This document shows, piece by piece, positions 1-12,956 of a DNA stretch of 64,000 nucleotides. This DNA comes from Epiperipatus broadwayi (lineage: Eukaryota > Onychophora > Udeonychophora > Euonychophora > Peripatidae). Location of the stretch: the NCBI GenBank assembly GCA_028023455.1, contig JAQFVV010006197.1:13081254-13145253 (forward strand), read 5' to 3'. A model generated the notes under the pieces. The model had not been told where the DNA came from. It saw nothing but the letters and a program-made list of their open reading frames with translations, and did not search any database. How positions within the stretch are numbered: the stretch's first letter is position 1; every line of letters begins with the position of its first letter. The position numbers were made by a program, and so were the translations under genes.

Positions 1-583
1 ACTCCATATTTGTTTTTTATTTATCCGAGAATGTATTGTGAGTTTCTATTTTATATGCTTTGTATACTTTTCTCTTTTATATTATTAACGTTTGATAAAT
101 ACTTGGGAGATATTAGTAATTTTCTTTTACCTCACATCCCCTTTTCATTATAATTAATTTAGATAAGCTGGGTTTGCGTTTCCTACAGACTGCAAATCTT
201 TTTGGCTGGTGGTTTATCAAGTATAGTGTTCTGTTTTTCCTAGATCAGAGATTTTATTTTCTTCTATTTAAGATTACGCATAATCGTAATCTTTTCTTCT
301 TGTATTTTTTTATTGTTGTGCATTTAGGTCAACTGTGAATTAACTTGAATGTGGTTAATCATGAACTATTCTGCAGACATATGACATTCTTGGTCCCGAT
401 GCGGGCCAAGGAAAGCTCGCCTGCACTGTTTCGATGAAGTCTCTAAATAGGGAAACTGGAATGTTTTTATAAATCGCTGGCAGGAAGATATTATAAACCC
501 TTCTTTTTAAATTATAGGTGAGAAAACGAACTTATCTGCCACAGTATTTAATTTTGCAAAATTCTCATACTCTCTGATAAATA
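1..583. other. No gene seen; possible LTR-type primer-binding motif
   Basis: AT-rich sequence with no convincing coding. TGGTCCCGATGCGGGCC at 391-407 begins with TGG and is unusually GC-rich for its surroundings, as an LTR retrotransposon primer-binding site can be. No LTR pair is visible, so this is only a suggestion. Confidence 0.15.
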
Positions 584-591
584 CTCTAGAT

Positions 592-3043
592 CAGGAGTAG
601 TCAACCTTTTTATACCACCGCCCACTTTTGTATCTCTGTTAGTAGTAAAATTTTCTAACCGCCCACCGGTTCCACAGTAATAGTGAATTGTAAAGCAGGG
701 AAGTAATTTTACTTTATAAAATTTATAAAGCAGAGTTACAGCAAACTAAAGCATATAATAATAATTACTTACCAAATACTTTATGTGGACTTTCGCTAAG
801 TTTAGCAGAATAAATCTTTATAAAACAATTTACTATAGTTAAATCTATCTTTTTATTTATACTTTGTATATATAAAAGCACAAAGTCTGATGAAATTACA
901 TTTAATTAATTAAATTATTAATGATCCCTGAGGCTGATGCTGCGAAATTAAATACTGAATATCTGGCTCAATTTTTGTAAGGAACAACGGAGGTCTCCTC
1001 TTTCAGAAATATTCAGGTGGTTTCTTTGTTTGGTCATATGATTAACAGCACTAAAGCCTGATTCCACAAGGTATGAGATAGGGAAAGGTATCAATAAACT
1101 GAATATCATTTTCCATTTTGCCATAGGTTTTTATATCCATCACTATCGAAATTATGTTTACTTTCTTCATATCTAATTTCTAACAGTTCTTCTTGGCAAG
1201 TTGTAGCAGCCTCTTCAATATTTGCGGTAAAAGGATTTTTCCATCCAGTCATACACCTTCAATTTCAAAATATTTTCAAATCATTTTTCCATATCTAATT
1301 TAAGTTTGTTAAGGTGGCTACTGAATCTGCCAATATCCTTTGGAGTTACATAATATTTTATAAATGATAATTCAGGAAACTGATGAAATTCTCTCTTCAA
1401 TAGATTATAATGAAGTAGTAATACTTTGGCAACCTGTTAGAATTTTATTAGCTACTTGAAGCTGCAAATTGACATCATTAAATCTCTTGAAAATATCTCA
1501 AATAAAAGGCATCATTCTTTACTGCTTTTAATTGTTGACACAGATTGGTCTTGTAATTAATTTCAAAAAAAATGTATGAGACTATCATATAATGCTACAA
1601 AATGAACCAAAGATATGCTATTTGACAGCCACTGAACTTCTGTCTGCAAAAGTAATGTAATAAAATCATTATTGTCCTGGCAAAGCTATTGAAACATTCT
1701 ATCATTTTTTGCATTGGATTTGATCTTGTTTATGGCTCAAATTATTATAGTTAATGATGAATGGAGACTTGTACTTAGATGTTTTTCTACAAGATATTGT
1801 CTGTGCATCACACAATGAATACATAAAAACATTTATCACTTCTTCCTTCAAATAAGCAACAATCCACGATAGCGGCCTACCATTGATGGTGCTCCATCAG
1901 TAGCGCATGCAATAATAATATTCAAAGGAATATTATTTTTTGTAAAGTATAATTTCACAGTATTAAATATAGATAATCCTTTTGTATCTGTAATGAGATT
2001 TATTGAAAATAGCATTTCTTCTCATAATATATTGTTTTCATCACAATAACATACATCAATAAAACATTATTGTCAATGGTAAACTCGTCCAATTGCATGG
2101 AAAATGAAGAGTTTTGGAAAATACTTTTCAACATTAACTGCCATTTCTTCAATTCATCACTTTACTGTGCTATTGCTTAGGGGCAACGTTTTTAAAAATT
2201 TCTGGTATATCTTGATGCATTACTGTTGAGATAAATTCTTTTAGAGGATATTACAGTTTTTCCAATATTATAGCTTTTTGCAATTAATTGTGAAATGTGA
2301 TGAGGGAATTAGTCCATCTTCGTTCGCTGCATGTTTCTTAAATGATGCAACAATTGTTGAAGATTTTGAAATTTTTTATATATTTCCTGAAAATATTCAA
2401 TAGGCTTGCCCTTAACATTTGGATGCTTTGTAGCAAGATGTTCCGCAATTGATTTGGCTTCATTGCCTCATTGGATAAAGTTTTATGATACAATAAACAC
2501 TTTGGATGTTGTTTATTTACAAGAGATTCCATGAAACCCATCTTTAGATACTCTGGTAAATAACCATGAGCGTATTTCTTTTTTGGGACATAGGCTCACA
2601 ATATTTCATATTTTGTTTGAAGGTGTAGGCACATACTCTCACAAATCTAACTGTGGACTGACCAATGCAATCACAAACAAAAGAGCCTGCACATGCTTCT
2701 TGCGCATCATAGATTGGGTTTGAGGGGAGATGTGCGAGCTATTCTGGGACAGGGCTATTTGGTTAGTGGTCACACATAGCTCTATTTATTTTCACTTACA
2801 TAACGTGAACTAAACTTATGCGTGGGAGATACAAATAGTATATTTTCAGAAATTTAAATTGTCACAGGGAATTTTATGAAAACCTAATGAAAATGTTTTT
2901 AAATAATGCTATGAAATTTTTTTAAAAAGTCAATTAAATTTAAAAAAAAAAAAGTGCTTCAGTATCGGACAAAACCCCTACCACCCACCATGAAGGCTGG
3001 AACGCCCACTAGTAGGCGGTAGGGACCAGGTTGACTACCATTG
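592..3043 (-). mobile_element. hAT DNA transposon, decayed, with terminal inverted repeats and 8-bp target duplication
   Basis: The left end reads CAGGAGTAGTCAACCTT. The right end, read inward on the minus strand, is CAATGGTAGTCAACCTGG. Both continue into related CCACCGCCCACT / ACCGCCTACT sequence. Flanking octamers CTCTAGAT (584-591) and TTCTAGAT (3044-3051) differ at one base, the 8-bp target duplication expected for hAT. Minus-strand transposase remnants lie inside. The element is 2452 bp and carries stops and frameshifts, so it is not autonomous. Confidence 0.9.
1440..2560 (-). pseudogene. hAT transposase pseudogene (ZBED5-like group)
   Basis: Near 1862-1915 the minus strand encodes ACATDGAPSMVGRYRG, the signature around the catalytic aspartate of ZBED5/FAM200-type hAT transposases. 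Near 2360-2530 it encodes KTLSNEAMKPNQLRN followed by an out-of-frame LATKHP-like stretch, the usual segment after the BED-type zinc finger. Many stops and frame changes separate the blocks. In the family this enzyme cuts and rejoins transposon ends; this copy cannot. Confidence 0.85.
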
Positions 3044-3051
3044 TTCTAGAT

Positions 3052-3250
3052 TAATCTTGGTGAAACTCTTTGTTTGCCTGAGATTTATTTTATTTTGAAT
3101 TTAATAAACTTTGAAAATTATTTTGGGCTGATGTTTGTCTTTGTGTTGTTTTCCTAATTTTCTGAATAATCTTAAAGATCTCTCTCCCTGGGTTTAGATA
3201 GTGGCAACCATTATCATTATTAACTTTTGATCACCGTAAATTAAATTTTT
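3052..3250. other. Intergenic spacer, nothing recognised
   Basis: AT-rich spacer between the hAT element and the LINE array. It contains AATAAA motifs but no coding or repeat identity I can support. Confidence 0.5.
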
Positions 3251-3657
3251 GATGTGATGTACTGTAGCTTCTCCTTAAACTAAGTCAAGAATCTCAGCAA
3301 TTATGCCCAGAGAAACATGCTAGCTACTTTATTTTCCAATCCCCGGCCTAAGATTTCTCATATTCTGCTCCATCCCATTTCTACAACATAATCTTTGTCA
3401 ACTCTATGGCCTTTATATCTAAATCCCCTTTATCTTTTCCCAAACCCAGATAAAAAACAATAATCCACTTTCTGTATAATCACTTTTTTCATATTTATTC
3501 TTCCATAACTTCATTATATGTGCCCTTTCTGTTTTCAAGCATTTACTTTCAATTAACAGATGCCTAATATTTTCTATTCCTTCCTTACATAATTTACAGA
3601 CTAAATCACCCATATTTTTCCATTTAGATGTATATATATATTCTCTTGTTGCTAAAG
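3251..3657 (-). mobile_element. LINE copy A, 3'-terminal fragment
   Basis: The 5'-truncated 3' end of the LINE family that fills 3251-8029. It encodes the C-terminal cysteine-histidine block (CKLCKEGIENIRHLLIESK) and ends at the lower coordinate with the GATGTGATGT tail, i.e. an ATCACATC-type 3' tail in the element's own sense. It ends abruptly where copy B's tail begins. Confidence 0.85.
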
Positions 3658-5990
3658 ATGTGATGTATTATGGCTTCTTAAACGAAGTCAAGAATATCTC
3701 AGCAATTATGCCCAAATAAACCTATTTGCCACTTTATTTTCCATTCCCCACTCTAAATTTTCCCATATTCTGCTCCATCCCATTTCCACAACATAATCTT
3801 TGTCAACTCTATAACCTTTATATCTAAATCCCCTTTATCTTTTCCCAAACCCAGCATAAAAACCAATAATTCACTTTCTGTATAATCACTTTTTTCATAT
3901 TTATTCTTCCATAACTTCATTATATGTACCCTTTCTGTTTTCAATCATTTACATTCAATTAACAAATGCCTAATATTTTCTATTCCTTCCTTACATAATT
4001 TACAAAATAAATCACCCATTTTTTTCCATTTACATGTATATTCTCTTGTAGCTAAAGATCCCGTTCGAGCCTTAAATAATAAACTAATTTCCTCACTATT
4101 ATCATATATTAACTCACACCTAATATTCTGTTTATTTCTATATATATTTAAACTCTTTTTACTCTCCATACTATTTCTCCATCTCGCTAACTCCCTATTC
4201 TTTATTAATAAATCTATTCTTTTATCCGATTCCTTACTACTACAACACTCAACAATCCTCCTAACACAATCATCCCATCTTTTGTACAAATATACTGATA
4301 TAAATTCTTTATCCAAATCTTTTGCATACCACATTACCTTTCTCACTCATCTTGTTACCTGCCCTTTACTCATAACCCAATTAAATACTATTTTGGCTAT
4401 TCTTTTATTATCCATAAACTGCAATCTACCAAACATTTTCATTTTACTTTTTGCATCTCTCATATGAAAACTTGACCATCCCATTTCTCCTTGAATTGCC
4501 TCCCTTGCTGTCCATACATCTGCATCCAATGCATGTCTTCCTACTTCCCTTTGAACTTTTTCTAAATAATTTAATACTCTTTACTAACATATAATGCATC
4601 ATTACCATATGTTAACCCTGCTACTGCAACTCCTTTCCATATAATTCTAACTACATCATATTTATTATATGAAAATGCTGTTAATTTCTTTATCAATCCC
4701 TTTCTTTTCTTTTCTTCATTTATCAATTTTTTCTCCCATTCATCCAAATAATTTTTTCTGATTACTTAAAATAATTCCCAAATAACTATATCTATTCGCC
4801 ACACTTAATATCTCCTAATAAAAATTCTACATCTTCTCTTTCCTCAGTATTAACTATCATTATATTTGATTTTTCTTCACTAAATTTAATCCCCATCTCT
4901 TTACCCACCCTTGCACATGTCCTCAACATAACTTCCATATCTTCTCTTCTTTCTGCACAAAAAAATATATCCGAAAAAAAAAAAAAGACCTGACAAAATA
5001 TATACTCCCTTACTACCTATTAATGGTATCTCTATCCCTCTTCCTAATCTTTCTATTGCTCTTTCCATTTCACTCAAATACAACACAAACAAAATAGGTG
5101 ACATAGGACATCCTTGCCTTAGTCCCACCCCATTTTTAACTTTAACTGATTCTATATTCCCTAATTGATATATATAATAATTATTTTCATATAATTTCTT
5201 AATAATATCTATTAAAAGTTTCATCCATTCCCAAATTTGCTAAACTTATCCATAATCTATTTCTATTTACTCTATCATATGCCTTCTCTATATCTATAAA
5301 ACATATATAACTGTTTACCTGAATTCCTACTCATATCCATAAGTTGTGTAACTACAAATAAACTATCCTATATGCCTATCTAATCTAAAACCTCCTTGCA
5401 TTTCCCCCCACTACATTATTCCCTTCCATCCATTTTACAACTCTTCTAGCCACGATATACGAGAAAACTTTATATAAAACTGATGTTACCACTATTGGTC
5501 TATAATTATTCAACTTTCTATGATCATTACCCTTTCCTTTAAATAATAATTTTACTCTTGTATTACTCCAACTACTTGGGAAAACTCTATTCTGTGCCAT
5601 CTTATTAAAACAGGATAATAACTTTACTTTTGCCCTATATCCTAAATTCATTACCATCTCTGCTGCCCATCCATCTAAACCTCTTGCCTTTCCACTTTTC
5701 AATTTCTTCTCTATCTCATTCAGTTCATTTTCTGAAAACCTAATATTCCCATTACTATATACTTTCATGTTTTCTATCATTCACATCTAACATCTTTTCT
5801 ATATTCATTACATATCTATTTAAGATCTCTAAATCTTCTCTAAAGCTACACTCTATTCCCTCATCATCTAGTAATATTATCTCTCTCCCCTACATTCTTC
5901 CTTTTAATACAATTCCCAAATTTTTTACTCTCATCTCTTCCACTTTTATTAATATCCTCCAACAATTTACTATTCAATTTCATTCTCTAT
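3658..5990 (-). mobile_element. LINE copy B, longest copy: RT plus C-terminal domain, decayed
   Basis: Minus-strand reading shows, 5' to 3', FSENELNEIEKKLKSGKARG, LLFKGKGNDHRKLNNYRPIV, then VKNGVGLRQGCPMSPILF (RT) and a C-terminal C-C-H-C block (CKLCKEGIENIRHLLIECK). The FADD-type catalytic stretch is wrecked by an A-rich frameshift near 4970-4990 (SGLFFFFGYIFL). Stops occur throughout. The copy is 5'-truncated, with no endonuclease domain seen, and its 3' tail is the GATGTGATG motif at 3658. The motifs establish a non-LTR retrotransposon; the clade is not resolved. Confidence 0.88.
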
Positions 5991-7702
5991 ATGTGATGTG
6001 ATGTACTGTGGCTTCTCCTTAAACGAAGTCAAGAATACCTCAGCACTTATGCCAGATAAACCTGTTAGCCACTTTAATTTCCATTCCCCACTCTAAGTTT
6101 TTCCCATATTCTGCTCCATCCCATTTCCACAACATAATCTTTATCAACTCTATGGCCTTTAGATCTAAATCCCCCTTATCCTTTCGCAAACCCAGCATAA
6201 AAACCAATAACTCATTTTCTGCATAATCCCTTTGTTCATATTTATTCTCCCATAACTTCATTATCTGTACCCTTTCTGCTTTCAAGCATTTACAATCAAT
6301 CAACAGATGCCTAATATTTTCTATACCTTCCTTACACAATTTGCACACTAAATCACCCATAATTTTCCATTTACATGTATATTCTTTTGTTGCTAAAGAT
6401 CCCGTTCGAGCCTTAAACAATAAACTGCTTTCCTTACTATTATCATAAATTAACTCACATCCAATGTTCCGTTTACTTCTATATATATTTAAACTCTTCT
6501 TACCCTCCATACTATTTCTCCAACTCCCTATTCTTTATTAATGCATCTATTCTTCTATCCCATTCCTTACCACCATAACACTCAACAATCCTCCTAACAT
6601 AATCATCCCATCTTTTGTACAAGTATACTGATATAAATTCTTTATCCAAATCTTTTGCATACCGCATTACCTTTCTCACCCATCTTGTTACCTGCCCTTT
6701 ACTCATAACCCAATTAAACACTATTTTGGCTATTCTTTTACTATCCATAAACTGCAACCTACCAAACATTTTCATTTTACTTTTTGCATCTCTCATATAA
6801 AAAACTTGACCATCCCACTTCTCATTGAATTGCCTCCTTTGCTGTCCACATCTCTGCATGTCTTCCTACTTCCCTTTGTACTTTCTTTAAATAATCTAAA
6901 ACCCTTTTACTAACACAATGCATCATTACCATATGTTAACCCTGCTACTCAACTCCCATATAATTCTAGCTACATCATATTTATTAAAATAGTTAGTTTC
7001 TTTACCAAATCCTTTCTTTTCTTCACTTCATTTACCAATTTTTTCTTCCATTCATCCAAGCAATTTTCCTGATTACATAAGACGATTCCCAAATACTTAT
7101 ATCTATCCACCACACTTAACTTTATATCCCCCCAATAAAAATTCTAAATCTTCTCTTTCCCCAGTATTAACCATCATTATATTTGATTTTTCTTCACTGA
7201 ATTTAATCCGCATCTCTTTACCCACCCTTGCACATGTCCTCAGCATAATTTCCATATCTTCTCGTTTTTCTGCAAACAAAAAGATATCCGCAAAAAAAAG
7301 ACCCGACAAAAGCAGCATAATTTCCATATCTTCTCGTTTTTCTGCAAACAAAAAGATATCCGCAAAAAAAAGACCCGACAAAGTATATACTCCCTTGCCA
7401 TCTATTAACGGTATCTCTATCCCTCTTTCTATTGCTTTCTCCATTTCACTCAAATACAACAAAAACAAAATAGGTGACATAGGACATCCTTGCCTTAATC
7501 CCACCCCATTTTTAACTTTAACTGATTCTATATCCCCTAATTGGTAAGTATAATAATTATTTTCATATAATTTCTTAATAATATTTACTAAAGCTTCATC
7601 CATTCCCAAATTTGCTAACCTTATCCATAATCTATTTCTATTTATGCCTTCTCTATATCTATTATCCAATGTAATAGTTAGTGTCGCCATATATCATGCC
7701 CA
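5991..7702 (-). mobile_element. LINE copy C, RT plus C-terminal domain, with internal duplication
   Basis: Contains RT blocks NRNRLWIRLANLGMDEALV, GLRQGCPMSPILFLLYLSEM and an FADIFLFAEKRED stretch in which one aspartate of the usual FADD is lost. A segment of about 72 bases around 7240-7385 is tandemly duplicated, repeating SGLFFADIFLFAEKRED. The C-terminal block (6040-6510) has CKLCKEGIENIRHLLIDCK. The 3' tail (5991-6004) is ATGTGATGTGATGT on the plus strand. The upper end abuts the tail of copy D. Confidence 0.88.
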
Positions 7703-8029
7703 GATGTGATGTGATGTATTATGGCTTCTCCTTAAATGAAGTCAAGAATATCTCAGCAATTATGCCCAGATAAACCTGTTAGCCACTTTATTTTACATTC
7801 CCCACTCTAAATTTACCCATAATCTGCTCTATCCCATTTCCACAACATAATCTTTGTCAACTCTATAACCTTTATATCTAAATCCCCCTTATCTTTTCCC
7901 AAACCCAGCATAAAAACCAATAATTCACTTTCTGTATAATCACTCTTTTCATATTTATTTTTCCACAACTTCATTATATGTACCCTTTCTGTTTTCAAAC
8001 ATTTACATTCAATTAAAAAATGCCTAATA
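7703..8029 (-). mobile_element. LINE copy D, short 3' fragment
   Basis: The 3' terminal part of the same LINE, beginning with GATGTGATGTGATG at 7703 and encoding VHIMKLWKNKYEKSDYTESE. It stops at about 8029, where unrelated hAT-end sequence starts. It is the fourth head-to-tail member of the array. Confidence 0.82.
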
Positions 8030-8034
8030 CATAC

Positions 8035-8355
8035 TATTTTTATATTTCCCTAGTAAAAAATAATTATTTAATGGGCCAAAAAAACTCATATCTGGGGGAA
8101 TTAAAGCAACATGAGTAATTATTAACAACATTTATTAATTCAAATTAGCTACATTAAATCAAGATTAAAAATATTTTCAATAATGATACGGCTTAGTGGA
8201 CTTCACCTATCTATAATTGAAAAAAAATTTAGAATAAAAAAAAAAACTTGAAAATCTTGACTTAATTTGTTTCACTCGTTATCCGACCACTCTTGCCAGA
8301 TTGGCCTCGCAATCAACCAAAAATGGCTTTGCGATCGACTTGTTGGACACCCCTG
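8035..8355. mobile_element. Solo hAT terminal fragment
   Basis: Ends at 8355 with a hAT-type terminus: read inward it is CAGGGGTGTCCAACAAGTCG followed by ATCGCAAAGCC. No opposite end is visible, because LINE copy D adjoins its inner side. It resembles the terminus of the element at 16322-18755 (CAGGTGTGTCTAATG...ATCGACTG), so both belong to a similar hAT group. Confidence 0.6.
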
Positions 8356-8363
8356 ATATAGAG

Positions 8364-10500
8364 CACTAAAGATATCATCTATTTAGTTGGAAATAAACAA
8401 TTTTTTTAGATAATGTATAAAAAATTGGTAATAATATAAAATGTGATAGTTGAAAAAATAAGTAATAAAATACAAACACCCAGTAATAAATTATAATTTT
8501 GGAAAACCTCATTATCTATGATTCAGAACCTAATTGAATCATATATATATATATAATATGTACTAGATTTTTTTTAATATCCCTGAAATTCTAGAAACTT
8601 ATTTATTACTGAGAAAAGGCAAACTGGATGAAGTTTAAATATTAAATATTTTTTTGTTGAGTACTTTAGTGGAAATGACTGAGATATAACCAAATCTTCC
8701 AGATTTGTCATACTCCTCTAGACATATAACAAATCTTAAAATTGTAGTTGGGTATTAAATTCTCCAAGACTAATCTTTGATTGCTTGAATTTCATGGCGA
8801 ACTCTCAACTATCATGCGATTTAGAAACTTGAAACAGCTGAACATCCATACAGAAACATTAGACTTTTCTGTGTTTAATTATAACCATTTTGATTCTGAA
8901 GAGATTGATTTGGATTTATATTGAGCAATAATTTTTAAGATTTGTTACATGCATCACAAATTTGATAGATTTGATTAATTCAAATGTTTATCTGGTGTAT
9001 TTATCAATTCATAAATATTTTGCATAACACATGATCATAATACAAAAATAAATTCAGCAATTATTTTCTTCATAAATTAATAATCACTCATTGCAAATAA
9101 ATGTTTATAAATAATTATAATTTTTCTAACAGAAAGCAAGTAAAATTTATCTTGCTCTTAAGAAAATGAAAATTTTAATTCTAGGTGTATCAGGCTTGAA
9201 AGTAATTTGTTTTGCTTCAAAAATGATATGAAGAAAAATAAAATACAACAAACTTGCTTTTTTAATTATTGATTTAGATAACTAATATCTACATTTTAAC
9301 TGTGATATAAAAAGCTAACAAAATGTGATTGATTTATGTCTAAGTTGCTAATCTCAAGTTACAACCAACTATGACATTATTTTTAATCACTCTTTCTATT
9401 AAAGTTGTGAATAAATTATTTATATAAATATACTTCAATAAACTTAATAGTGTTTAGGAGTTGTACAGAGATAGGACTTAGTAGTACAAGAAGTACTTTA
9501 TGCATTCAATAATTAATATTTATTAAATTATAAATCTTGTTTTTTTTTTCAATTGTTTCATAATTTATCATCAAGACTGATTTTACCTGATTGAACATGA
9601 CTCGAAACAAATCAAATACTCGTGAAGGTTTTGCAAGTTATTTTAAAAGAAAAATGTCCTTTTTGGAAAAAGTATAGTTTTAAAGTTGACAAAAAGTTTT
9701 AGGAATAATAATAATAATAGCAAATTTATTTTATATTTATTAGTTGTATGCACTTTCTATCAAACAAACTAACTTTAAGACTTCACAAAGAAAAATTTAA
9801 AACTGATTGTTAACATGAATAGTCTTTTCAATGAATTCAATTTCTAAAAGAAAATACCCTTTAGTTACTGAATATAGCAATGAATACAGATTAAAGGAAA
9901 CGATATAAAATAATTAACTACAATAAAGTACGTTTTCCAAATTGATGTGAAAAGCAAGAAAAAAATATGAGTCAAAAATGAACATACTTTGTAAAGAAAT
10001 ACCTGTTGTTAAAATAAAAAGGCATGGTTCTTATTGCTATTAAAGAAAATGCAATTTCTAATGGGTTAATAATTCTTGTATTTATGTTCTTGGCTAAATC
10101 TTATCTATAAATTAATACACTACAATTATCTGAATAATAAAAAATTTCATGATATTCAAATTAATAGTTGATAATAATTCTCATTTTAATGAACTGATTG
10201 GGAAATTTTAATGCAAAAATTGTATTAAGCTTAAAAAATCTCAAATAAAAAACAAAACAAATGACATTATTTTATAATTCCTTTTTAAAGAAATTCTGAT
10301 AAAAAAGTAGGCATGTAGAAGTGTCAGTAGTGTACAAAATAAAAGTGATCTCATTAATATAAAATATTATATGATCATAGATTTGTAAGATATGAGATTT
10401 AATGTATGGATTTTTTTTTTAGATAGTTTAATTACTAATATGTCACAAACAAAATTAAGACTCAATTCTGTTAGTTTAACCATAGCTATAAAATTCCATT
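8364..10500. other. AT-rich intergenic DNA, no gene seen
   Basis: No coding support in either strand. A segment at 9560-9680 (GAAACAAATCAAATACTCGTG, then AAGGTTTT) has a diverged relative at 28940-29010 (GAAACAAATCAAAGTTCA, then AAGGTTTT), suggesting an old interspersed repeat. Confidence 0.4.
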
Positions 10501-10519
10501 TATGAAATAAATGAGTGCA

Positions 10520-12150
10520 ATAACAGTGGGTTGTCCTGAATTCCTGATGAGACTAGTTGTGCTTAGAAAGATCAAATCCAGCTTGCTTTATTGCTGGATT
10601 TGAAAATTTTCTTTGAATCCTCATAAGAATTCTATTTTTAAAGCCATAATTATTGAAATATAGATTCTTAGTTGAACATTCAAAAAGAAAAAAACAAAGT
10701 CACTGCAAAGGATAAACTTGAGTGTGGCAGTAATATTTGTCATGGTAATAGTCCGAGTATCCAGAAGTTTAGGGTCCATAAAATACTTGGCATCATAATT
10801 CCAAATAGTACCAGCTAACATTCCAGATTATTCCTGGAAATTAAGTTTGATATAACATTAAATAAATTAAAAATTAGACTACAATCCAAGATTACTCCCA
10901 AATAATATGGGGTAGGATTATATTTTAATCTATTGCTACAAAAGGTTGCATCCAGATTGGAAATTATCCCTGTGGTTTAGAAGAAAAATTGAATATACTG
11001 TCTTCATTGGATTAGAAATAAGACCTGATCTTACAGTTTTCATATCCTTCCTGATTTTTCTAATTTCATGAAACTTTTGAGGTCAAAGCAATATAATATA
11101 GATTCCAGCATTCTAATTCTGGAAAATAACTAATAATTAAATGAAGGTGAGAAAACCAAATTTTGAATTAGATTGTTGTATAAAATTTTGTATCTAGTAT
11201 GATTATTATTTAGTGTCACTTGATTCAAGTAAGTTGTTTTATAGAATTTAAAATTTTTAGAAACTTTTGAAGATCATTTTCTAAATGGAATCATAAACTG
11301 AGATTAGATCACTAAAAGTAGCACCAGCTTTGAATTTATTTTGAAAATAGTGGTTAAAGATAGCTTCTTCTGGACTGTTCTACTGGTAGATAGTTCTCAA
11401 CTAATGGCAACATTCTTAATATTGGATTTAAAAATCTTGTAGGGAATACATAATATTGGATGATAAGTTTTTGGATCATTGTGGAATTTATTTGTTTTTA
11501 AGACTGCTATAGTTTTGCCTTTTTGTCAAATTTTTTTTGATCGTTTATAAATAATGTTAAATGAATAGTTTTGCCAATCATGCTTTGATTTTAGGCCCTA
11601 TTTTTTTTTGTAAATTCTGTAAATATAGTATCTACTAGTTTTTCTTAGATCAAGACAATCCTAGACAAGATCTGGTTTTATCAGACATGTTAAAAAAACA
11701 TTGTGAAAGAGAAGCTTGCAATTTTGTTCTGTTACCTTTTGTCTTTCTACCAATTTTAAGTTCAGAAATTGGATATTGGTGATCTTATTAGCAGTGGTTC
11801 TTTTTAAAAAACTTCTACCACATTTATATAAATGACTAGGTTTTATAATTACCTCTTATAATGGATTGCTTCTCCATTTTTCTTCTCTGTCATCATCCAG
11901 TGATTTTATAAGATTGTCAACAATTTCAGGATCATTAATAGACAGAAATTGGCTACAAAGAGCACTATTGGTTTTGTTCCATCATGGTATGAATTGCTTT
12001 TGATATCCACAATGGATGGACTCTTTGGCAGATGTTATTTAGTTTAAACTCTCATAGCAAGAGAGAATTGGAGAGATTTCTATTAATGTTATGTTGAAAA
12101 GATAATCTTCAATAACTTCTCTTTCTCTATCCTTCTTTATTTTTGCTTTT
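10520..12150 (-). pseudogene. Jockey/CR1-like LINE reverse transcriptase remnant
   Basis: Minus-strand conceptual translation across frames gives RMLPLVENYLPVEQS, then GATFSDLISVYDSIWK, matching the LP.EQ.GFR and GAvF.DL..AYDtVW order of Jockey/BS-type RTs. LAGTIWNYDA follows near 10780-10825, matching the KLAGTTWGA block downstream of the RT core. It is heavily broken by stops and frameshifts. The endonuclease part appears at 14120-14620 on the far side of the Penelope-like palindrome, so the element was split by that insertion. Confidence 0.7.
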
Positions 12151-12218
12151 CTAATATATAACATTATCCACATTCTACTCTTTTGACACTTTGAAGCAAA
12201 ATATATTTATTAATATTA

Positions 12219-12250
12219 CAGTTTAGACTGTTCCTAGCAGTCTTCGTCAG
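12219..12250 (-). ncRNA. Hammerhead-like motif in the left palindrome arm (decayed)
   Basis: On the minus strand CTGACGA is followed by A, GACTG-CTAGGAA-CAGTC (5-bp stem with 7-base loop) and TAAA. The partner in the other arm has GAAA instead of TAAA, so the ancestral pattern was CUGACGA-stem II-GAAA. Penelope-like elements are known to carry hammerhead ribozymes in their terminal repeats. With GAAA mutated this copy is unlikely to cleave. Confidence 0.5.
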
Positions 12251-12956
12251 ATCTACAAAAATTTAAACATTATATTAACACAACCATATTTCATACATAT
12301 ATCTATTAAATTCTTACAATTTTACCAACTTAATTATTAACATAACTTTATTCATGAAACTTACTATTATATAACTTTAAAATCTACTTTACCCTTTATT
12401 TCTATTCTTACTTATTATCATATTTATATTTATTCACCTTTTTTTCTTTTGCCATAATTTTATAAATTCAATGTAATATCAATGAAATCTTTCTTATACT
12501 ATTATATTCATATATTTAACCTTATTTTACATAATACTATATTCATAAATTTAACTTTATTTTACATTTCACCTATTATCTTAATTTTTAATTATCTTAT
12601 TTCATTCTTTAATTCCATTTTATCCATATTTTATTCCTGCTTCTTCCATTTATTTTTTATAAAATTATTTTAATTCTTATATGTATTTTTATTTTATTTC
12701 TTACCTTATTATCTACTAAGCTGTCTATTCCACCATTTTCTATCCCATAATACACTCTAATTTCTCTTTAATCCATATACAGCTCCTTCTATTATCTATT
12801 ATACAAACTACTTGTTTTAATTCTTATTCACTGTTTATTTTATTATACTAAGATAGTTTTTAAACCACTTTCTCTATTAATATTTGGATTTATCTTCTTT
12901 ATTAAAATTGCCTCCCTTATTTTTTATCCCTCCTACTACTTGCCTAACTTATCATT

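Noticed and set aside
4282-6800. Plus-strand open frames of 61 codons at 4282-4467 and 6615-6800 with the same protein
   Set aside because: They are antisense shadows of the LINE coding strand; their similarity follows from the two LINE copies.
3251-8029. CRISPR-like array because of regularly recurring similar segments
   Set aside because: Repeats are long coding LINE fragments of unequal length in a eukaryotic genome, not short repeats with unique spacers.
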